Of a DNA stretch of 47,269 nt, positions 42,173-47,269 are shown piece after piece; the stretch's first letter is position 1; every line of letters starts with the position of its first letter. The notes beneath the pieces are model-generated. The model was given only the letters and a program-made list of their open reading frames with translations, was not told the origin of the DNA and searched no databases. Source of the DNA: Pseudomonadota bacterium (GTDB lineage: Bacteria; Pseudomonadota; Alphaproteobacteria; Sphingomonadales; Sphingomonadaceae). Location: assembly GCA_023416515.1 (NCBI GenBank), contig JAEZHP010000073.1:1-47269 (forward strand), in the 5' to 3' direction. Made by a program: the position numbers and the translations under genes.

Positions 42173-44611
42173 TTGCTGACTGCTCGTTCGTCCATTCGGC
42201 TCGCGCTGCGCTGCTCCGCCGCGATCGCCATCCTGACCGCAGCCACCGGCGCCGCGGCCCAGACCATCCCGATCATTCAGCCCGGTGCGCCCGGCCAGCC
42301 GAGCAGGACGATCAGCGCCGAGGAAGCGGTTCGAATCGCCGACACGCGTTTCTCGCCCGACGACGTCAAGTTCATGCAGGACATGATCCTTCACCATCAG
42401 CAGGCGGTCGAGATGGCCGCTCTCGTCCAGCCGCGGAGCACGCTCCCGGCGATCGGGCAGGCGGCGGGGCGGATCACCGCGTCCCAGGCCGACGAGATCC
42501 GCTTCATGCAGACCTGGCTTCGCGAGCGCGGACAGCAGGTGCCTGACCCCGCCAGCGCCCATCATATGGACCACTCGGCCCATGCCGAGATGCCGGGGAT
42601 GGCGTCGCCCGAGCAGATGGCCGCGCTTGCGGCGGCGCGCGGGGCGGCGTTCGACCGCCAGTTCCTCGAGCGCATGATCACCCATCACGAGGGCGCCCTG
42701 ACCATGGCGCGCGGACTGCTTCGCCGTTCGGGATCGGCCTATGATCCGGTCCTCTATCAATTCGCCAACGACGTCATCAACGAGCAGCAGGCCGAGATCG
42801 AGCGGATGGCCGCCCTTCTGGCGCCTCTGTCGAGCGATCGCCGCGCCGTGCTCACGCCAGGCTTCCGCGACGCTGGCCAGGCGATCAGCAACATGACGCT
42901 GATCGCGAGCCTGCCCAAGCCGACCGGCTTCTTCGATCCGGCCAATCCCGCGAACCTGCCGCCGCCGATCCCGCCAGCGCCCGGCGCCACTCCTGCGGCG
43001 GCGCCCGCGGCCGGCGCGGCGACACCCCGGGTCGGCGACCGTTCGCCGATGTTGAGCTTCGCCAACACCGACATGGCCTTTTCGGGCGACCTGCTCGCTG
43101 TCGGCAACTATCACGGTTTCAACCTCTATCGCCTCGTCGACGCCGGTCCGCCGCAGCTGATCAGCTCGGTCATCTGCCCGGGCGGGCAAGGCGACGTGTC
43201 GATCGTCGGCGGCCTCCTCATCATGTCGGTCGAGGAAAGGCGGGGGCGCACCGATTGCGGCCGCCAGGGGGTTTCGGAGGACGTCAGCGCCGAGCGTTTC
43301 CGCGGCCTTCGAATCTTCGACATCAGCGACGCGACCCGGCCGCGCCAGGTCGGCCAAGTGCAGACCTGCCGCGGCTCGCACACCCACTCGGTCGTCTCAG
43401 GTCCGGCGAACGGAGCGATCATCGTCTATGCGTCAGGCACGTCCTCGGTGCGCCGGGGCGAGGAGCTTGAAGGCTGCAGCGACGTGCCGGGTGATGCCCG
43501 CACCTCGCTGTTCCGCATCGACGTCATCGAGATCCCGGTCGCCGACCCGTCGCGCGCGCGGATCATCGACAGCCCCGCCGTGTTTGCCGACCCGGCGACC
43601 GGCAACCTTGCCGGATTGTGGCGCGGCGGAACTCACGGGGAGGGGACTCAGGACACCAGCCGAACCGACCAGTGCCACGACATCACCGTGTTCCCGAGCC
43701 GCAACCTCGCTGCGGGCGCCTGCTCGGGCAACGGAATCATCTTCGACATCACCGATCCGCGCCGGCCGCGCCGCATCGACGCGGTGGTCGACCCGAACTT
43801 CGCTTATTGGCACTCGGCGACGTTCAACAATGACGGCACCAAGGTGCTGTTCACCGACGAGTGGGGCGGTGGAGCGAGGCCGCGCTGCCGGGTCCAGGAC
43901 CAGCGCAACTGGGGCGCCAACGCGATCTACGACATCGTCGACAACCGACTGCGCTTCCGCGGCCACTACAAGCTTCCCGCCGCTCAGACCGAGGAAGAGA
44001 ATTGCGTCGCCCATAATGGCTCGATCGTGCCGGTGCCGGGCCGCGATATCTTCGTCCAGGCCTGGTACCAAGGCGGCATCTCGGTGATGGACTTCACCGA
44101 CTCCGCCAACCCGGTCGAGATCGCCTATTTCGACCGCGGGCCGCTCAACGCCGACCATCTGGTGCTCGGCGGCTTCTGGTCGGCTTATTGGTACAAAGGG
44201 CGGATCTACGGCACCGAGATCGTCCGCGGCCTCGACGTGCTGGCGCTTCAGCCGAGCGCCTACCTCACCGCCAACGAAATTGCCGCTGCGGCGCTCGCCG
44301 ACCAGGGGGAGCGGTTCAACCCGCAGCAGCAGTTCCCGGTGAGCTGGCCCGCTGATCCGGTGGTGGCCAAGGCCTATGTCGACCAGCTGCAGCGCAGCCG
44401 GTCGCTCGCCGCTGGCACCATCGCCGATCTCACCCGCACCCTGGACCAGGCGGCGACCCGTCTCGCTGCCGGCGGGCGCGACTCGGCGCTGGCCGGTCGC
44501 CTCGAACGGCTTGCCTCGGGACTCCGAGTGACGGGGCAGGACCCCGCCGCCGCTCGGCGCGCGACCGCTCTCGGCGAGACCCTGCGCGGGATTGCGGGCC
44601 GCCTGCGCTGA
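42173..44611 (+). CDS. Secreted DUF305 / LVIVD beta-propeller fusion protein
   Basis: A protein of about 812 residues with a signal peptide ending GAAAQT. Residues about 40-250 are a DUF305 region with two copies of its metal-site-like motif (MILHHQQAVEMA and MITHHEGALTMA) and a His/Met segment HHMDHSAHAEM between them. After a Pro/Ala linker, residues about 300-700 form a beta-propeller of LVIVD-type repeats (FRGLRIFDISDATRPRQVG, IIFDITDPRRPRRID, GISVMDFTDSANPVEIAYF). The C-terminal 100 residues are helical. I chose TTG 42173 because GGGAGG lies 8 bases upstream and it begins the signal peptide; a GTG at 42131 is an alternative. A periplasmic role with copper or another metal is inference from the His/Met motif. 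Confidence 0.8.
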   Translation: MLTARSSIRLALRCSAAIAILTAATGAAAQTIPIIQPGAPGQPSRTISAEEAVRIADTRFSPDDVKFMQDMILHHQQAVEMAALVQPRSTLPAIGQAAGRITASQADEIRFMQTWLRERGQQVPDPASAHHMDHSAHAEMPGMASPEQMAALAAARGAAFDRQFLERMITHHEGALTMARGLLRRSGSAYDPVLYQFANDVINEQQAEIERMAALLAPLSSDRRAVLTPGFRDAGQAISNMTLIASLPKPTGFFDPANPANLPPPIPPAPGATPAAAPAAGAATPRVGDRSPMLSFANTDMAFSGDLLAVGNYHGFNLYRLVDAGPPQLISSVICPGGQGDVSIVGGLLIMSVEERRGRTDCGRQGVSEDVSAERFRGLRIFDISDATRPRQVGQVQTCRGSHTHSVVSGPANGAIIVYASGTSSVRRGEELEGCSDVPGDARTSLFRIDVIEIPVADPSRARIIDSPAVFADPATGNLAGLWRGGTHGEGTQDTSRTDQCHDITVFPSRNLAAGACSGNGIIFDITDPRRPRRIDAVVDPNFAYWHSATFNNDGTKVLFTDEWGGGARPRCRVQDQRNWGANAIYDIVDNRLRFRGHYKLPAAQTEEENCVAHNGSIVPVPGRDIFVQAWYQGGISVMDFTDSANPVEIAYFDRGPLNADHLVLGGFWSAYWYKGRIYGTEIVRGLDVLALQPSAYLTANEIAAAALADQGERFNPQQQFPVSWPADPVVAKAYVDQLQRSRSLAAGTIADLTRTLDQAATRLAAGGRDSALAGRLERLASGLRVTGQDPAAARRATALGETLRGIAGRLR

Positions 44612-44631
44612 GGCGGTGGGTTAAGTTGAGG

Positions 44632-44667
44632 GGGAGGGGACGCACACCGCTTCCCCTCCCTTTTTTT
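44632..44667 (+). terminator. Rho-independent terminator after the DUF305/propeller gene
   Basis: A 9-bp stem GGGAGGGGA/TCCCCTCCC with an 11-base loop is followed by seven T residues. It separates the propeller gene from the PadR promoter just downstream. Confidence 0.93.
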
Positions 44668-44674
44668 GTCACGC

Positions 44675-44703
44675 TTGTTCCGAGATGCGGAAAGATATAT
44701 CTA
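44675..44703 (+). promoter_or_regulatory. Promoter and palindromic operator upstream of the PadR gene
   Basis: TTGTTC (44675-44680) and TATCTA (44698-44703) are spaced by 17 bases and form a plausible sigma-70 promoter. The perfect palindrome AGATATATCT (44693-44702) covers the -10 box. Binding of the PadR protein encoded 26 bases downstream would block RNA polymerase, the usual autoregulation of this family (inference). Confidence 0.6.
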
Positions 44704-44728
44704 GAAGCATCACGGAAGGAGAGTGGTG

Positions 44729-45355
44729 ATGCGGTTCAAGATGCATGGCTGCGGCCCCGCGGGCCGGTGGGACTTTCCCGAGGCGATCTTCGCGATGGCC
44801 GGCCCGCGCGGCTTCGGCGCCTCGTTCGGCGGCGGCTGGGGCAATGACTGGAGCCAATGGGGCGGAGGCGGCGGACGCGGCCGCGGAGGCCGGCGCGGCA
44901 TGTTCAAGCCGGGCGAGCTCAGGCTCGTCCTCCTCAAGCTGATTTCCGACCAGCCGCGCCACGGCTACGACCTCATCCAGTCGATCGAGGAGATGACCCA
45001 CGGCAGCTACGCGCCGAGTCCGGGCGTGGTCTATCCGACGCTGACCATGCTCGAGGACATGGGGCTGATCCGCGAGCAGGCGAACGAGGCGAGCAGCCGC
45101 AAGGCCTATGCCGTCACCGACGAAGGCCGCGCCCATCTCGACGAGCGCAAGGACGAGGTCGACGCCCTGATCGACCGCCTCAACGAGCATGGCGACCGGG
45201 AGCGGCGCGCCGGCGGCGCCCCGATCAGCCGGGCGGTCGGCAACCTGCTCTCGGCTCTGTGGCACCGGGTCCAGCGCGAAGGCATGGACGAGGAGACGCT
45301 TCACCAGATCGCCGAGATCCTCGACGAGGCGGCGCGCAAGGTCGAGCGGCTCTAA
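44729..45355 (+). CDS. PadR family transcriptional regulator
   Basis: A 208-residue regulator. A Gly-rich N-terminus (GGGGGRGRGGRRGMF, about 48-62) precedes a PadR winged helix at about 62-140 (LRLVLLKLISDQPRHGYDLIQSIEE, SPGVVYPTLTMLEDMGLIRE, KAYAVTDEGRAHLD), then a C-terminal dimerisation helix. This Gly/Arg-rich extension is common in proteobacterial PadR proteins. ATG 44729 is placed 7 bases after GGAAGGAG; GTG codons at 44723 and 44726 are poorer. It may repress a nearby or distant membrane-stress gene; no target is visible besides its own promoter. Confidence 0.92.
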   Translation: MRFKMHGCGPAGRWDFPEAIFAMAGPRGFGASFGGGWGNDWSQWGGGGGRGRGGRRGMFKPGELRLVLLKLISDQPRHGYDLIQSIEEMTHGSYAPSPGVVYPTLTMLEDMGLIREQANEASSRKAYAVTDEGRAHLDERKDEVDALIDRLNEHGDRERRAGGAPISRAVGNLLSALWHRVQREGMDEETLHQIAEILDEAARKVERL

Positions 45356-45372
45356 GCGAGGCTAGGAGCCGA

Positions 45373-46896
45373 TCAGCGGCCCCGGAACAGACCACCCAGA
45401 AGGCCGCGGACGAGCTGCCCGGCGACCCGGTTGACGACCTGGCGCTGGACCGAACGACCGAGCTGACGGGTGATATCCTCGGCAAATCCGCCTTCGCGGC
45501 GGCGCTCGCGTTCCTCGCGCGACGCCTGGCGGTCGCGCTGGATCGCGGCCTTCTCCTCTTCGCGCCGAGCCTTCTCCGCCGCGGCAGCCGCGGCCGCCTG
45601 CTCGGCGCGCCCTCGAAGCATTTCGTGAGCGCTCTCACGGTCGACGGTTTCGCTATATTTGCTTCCGATCGGCGAGGCCGACTGGAGCACCTCCCGCTCC
45701 GTCTGAGTGATCGGCCCGGCGCGAGAACGGGGCGGCGCGACCAGGGTTCGCTGAACCGGCGTCGGCGCGCCATCGGCATCGAGGACGGACACCAGCGCTT
45801 CGCCCGTCTTGAGCTCGGTAATGGCGGTGGCGACGTCCAGCTCGGGATTGATCCGGAACGTCTCGGCGGCGGCGGCGACCGCGCGCTGGTCCTTGGGCGT
45901 GAAGGCGCGAAGCGCGTGCTGCACCCGGTTGCCGAGCTGGCCGGCCACGGCCTCCGGGATGTCGAGCGGGTTTTGGGTGACGAAATAGACGCCGACCCCC
46001 TTGGAGCGGATTAGCCGGACGACCTGCTCGACCTTCTCCAGCAAGGCGGAGGGCACGTCGTCGAACAGCAGATGGGCCTCGTCGAAGAAGAAGACGAGCT
46101 TGGGACGATCCACATCGCCTACCTCGGGAAGCTCCTCGAACAGCTCCGACAGCAACCACAGAAGGAAGGTCGCGTAGAGCTTGGGGCTCTGCATGAGCTT
46201 GTCGGCGGCGAGAATGCTGACGATTCCGCGGCCCTCGTCGTCGTGACCGAGGAAATCGGTGATCTGGAGCGCAGGCTCGCCGAAGAAGCGGTCGGCGCCC
46301 TGCGCCTCGAAGGCGAGAAGCTGACGCTGGATCGTTCCGACCGACTGTTTGGCGACATTGCCGTAGCGGCTGGTGAGATCGCCGGCATTGTCGCCGACCC
46401 AGGTCAGCATCGACCGAAGGTCGGCGAGGTTGAGAAGGAGCAGGCCCTCGTCGTCGGCCGCCCGGAAGGCGATGTTGAGGACGCCCTCCTGGGTCTCGTT
46501 GAGACCGAGCAGCCGAGCGAGGAGCAGCGGCCCCATCTCCGACACCGTGGTTCGAATGGGGTGGCCCTGTTCGCCGAACAGGTCCCAGAACACGACCGGA
46601 TTGCCCGCATAGGCCCAGTCGGAAAGGCCAAGCTCGGCGGCCCGGGCCGTGAACGATTGGTGAGCGCGCTGCTGGGCGTTGCCGGGCATTGCCATGCCGC
46701 TGAGGTCGCATTTGACGTCGGCTGCAAAGACCGGGACTCCGGCGCGCGAGAAGCCTTCCGCAAGAAGCTGCAGGGTCACCGTCTTGCCGGTGCCCGTCGC
46801 TCCGGCGACGAGGCCGTGGCGGTTCGAGCGGTCGAGCCGCAGGCGCTGGGGGCCGCCTGAGCTGCCGCCGATCAAGATGCCGTCTTCGCTGTCCAT
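45373..46896 (-). CDS. HerA-like/DUF853 ATPase
   Basis: A 507-residue P-loop ATPase of the helicase-HerA-like DUF853 family. Walker A is GATGTGKT (32-39), Walker B LVFFFDEAHLLF near 270, and an arginine-finger-like region lies in VYFVTQNPLDIPEAV. The C-terminal 90 residues are a charged coiled coil (EKARREEEKAAIQRDRQA) and a short tail VAGQLVRGLLGGLFRGR. The role, perhaps DNA translocation or processing, is not settled for the family. It converges on padR with only 17 bases between stops. Confidence 0.92.
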   Translation of the reverse strand: MDSEDGILIGGSSGGPQRLRLDRSNRHGLVAGATGTGKTVTLQLLAEGFSRAGVPVFAADVKCDLSGMAMPGNAQQRAHQSFTARAAELGLSDWAYAGNPVVFWDLFGEQGHPIRTTVSEMGPLLLARLLGLNETQEGVLNIAFRAADDEGLLLLNLADLRSMLTWVGDNAGDLTSRYGNVAKQSVGTIQRQLLAFEAQGADRFFGEPALQITDFLGHDDEGRGIVSILAADKLMQSPKLYATFLLWLLSELFEELPEVGDVDRPKLVFFFDEAHLLFDDVPSALLEKVEQVVRLIRSKGVGVYFVTQNPLDIPEAVAGQLGNRVQHALRAFTPKDQRAVAAAAETFRINPELDVATAITELKTGEALVSVLDADGAPTPVQRTLVAPPRSRAGPITQTEREVLQSASPIGSKYSETVDRESAHEMLRGRAEQAAAAAAAEKARREEEKAAIQRDRQASREERERRREGGFAEDITRQLGRSVQRQVVNRVAGQLVRGLLGGLFRGR

Positions 46897-46994
46897 TCGA
46901 TCCTCACCCTTGCTGCCGATTCCGGTTCAGGACCCGGACACGTCTCTCAAACGTATTTGGCGCGAAGCGTTTTGGCTATCGGGCCCTGTATTCG

Positions 46995-47269
46995 ATGTTC
47001 GAACTCTATGCGGATCGACGCCGCGACCGTTTCCTGCCGATGGCGGGAGTGGCGGTCATTCACGTCGCCCTTGGCTGGCTGCTCATCAGCGGCCTCGGAG
47101 CCGACATGGTGCGGGGCGTGAGCGAAAGCCTGCAGACCTTCAACGTCGCGCCGCCGCCGCCTCCGCCCCCTCCGATCGAGCAAAAGGAGGCGGCGCCCTC
47201 CGTCGAGCGCGCCGCTCCCGAGGAGCCCGCGCCCGCCGCGCCGCCGGCTCCCGCGGCCCGGCAGAAGGC
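46995..47269 (+). CDS. Energy transducer TonB family protein, 5' part cut by window edge
   Basis: An open frame from ATG 46995 runs off the right edge. It encodes a short cytoplasmic start (MFELYADRRRDRF), one membrane helix (about 16-35, AGVAVIHVALGWLLISGLG), SLQTFNVAPPPPP and a Pro/Ala/Glu-rich periplasmic stretch. This is the layout of TonB, which links ExbBD energy to outer membrane receptors such as the Oar-like protein in this window. The C-terminal TonB domain is outside. It is divergent from the HerA-like gene with a 98-base gap. Confidence 0.85.
   Translation, partial: MFELYADRRRDRFLPMAGVAVIHVALGWLLISGLGADMVRGVSESLQTFNVAPPPPPPPPIEQKEAAPSVERAAPEEPAPAAPPAPAARQK

Overview
The window is GC-rich chromosomal DNA from an alphaproteobacterium, most likely of the sphingomonad group (Sphingomonadales). 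The signs are an Oar-like TonB-dependent receptor, glutathione-dependent formaldehyde genes, short palindromic repeats of the CTGAACTTGTTTCAG type that I associate with sphingomonads, and HWE/HisKA-rich signalling. No ribosomal RNA, CRISPR array, phage or insertion sequence was seen. Gene density is very high, and many junctions are 1- or 4-base start/stop overlaps.

Region 1 (129-19252, all minus strand) looks like one operon of 15 genes transcribed right to left. In order of transcription: a small membrane protein; a GAP1-like GTPase-associated protein; a TRAFAC-type GTPase with an N-terminal CxxH/CxxC zinc-ribbon-like motif; a two-helix membrane protein with a four-cysteine loop; a 993-residue membrane protein ending in a diverged SEDS (FtsW/RodA) glycosyltransferase fold; an 882-residue protein with a penicillin-binding-protein transpeptidase domain (SxxK, SxN and KTGT all present); a small anchored periplasmic protein; a membrane protein kinase with a PPC ectodomain; a TerD-TerA fusion; a TerC/DUF475 membrane protein; two stand-alone TerD proteins; a TerD-trypsin fusion; a PRTase-TRSP protein; and a HAD phosphatase. 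It joins a Ter-type stress module to a GTPase/GAP1 pair and a private SEDS-PBP cell-wall synthase pair under a kinase. This is the strongest candidate here for an undescribed system.

Region 2 (19337-21397) is a formaldehyde detoxification pair (fghA, frmA) with an inverted pair of palindromic repeats between the genes. Region 3 (21520-25064) holds a three-gene overlapping membrane cassette (SDR-DoxX, DUF2269, small membrane protein) convergent with an outer membrane protein made of two tandem OmpW-like barrels.

Region 4 (25126-34302) is a signalling island. An alpha-oxoamine-synthase-family PLP enzyme, a single receiver and a six-helix histidine kinase with a degenerate ATPase lie on the minus strand. 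Divergent from them are a paralogous six-helix kinase, a hybrid kinase with two receivers, a receiver, a GGDEF-EAL protein and a PilZ protein. The layout recalls CqsA/CqsS and LqsA/LqsS ketone quorum sensing feeding c-di-GMP, but that is inference.

Region 5 (34338-38150) has tRNA-Thr(UGU), a leader with two perfect hairpins, an Oar-like TonB-dependent receptor and its terminator. Region 6 (38162-42069, minus) is a tightly overlapped run rarA, serine hydrolase, MmcQ/YjbR protein and an RNase-H-like protein that seems to start at CTG. Region 7 (42173-47269) has a DUF305/beta-propeller fusion, a terminator, a PadR regulator with a palindrome over its promoter, a HerA-like ATPase and the 5' end of a TonB-type energy transducer cut by the window edge.
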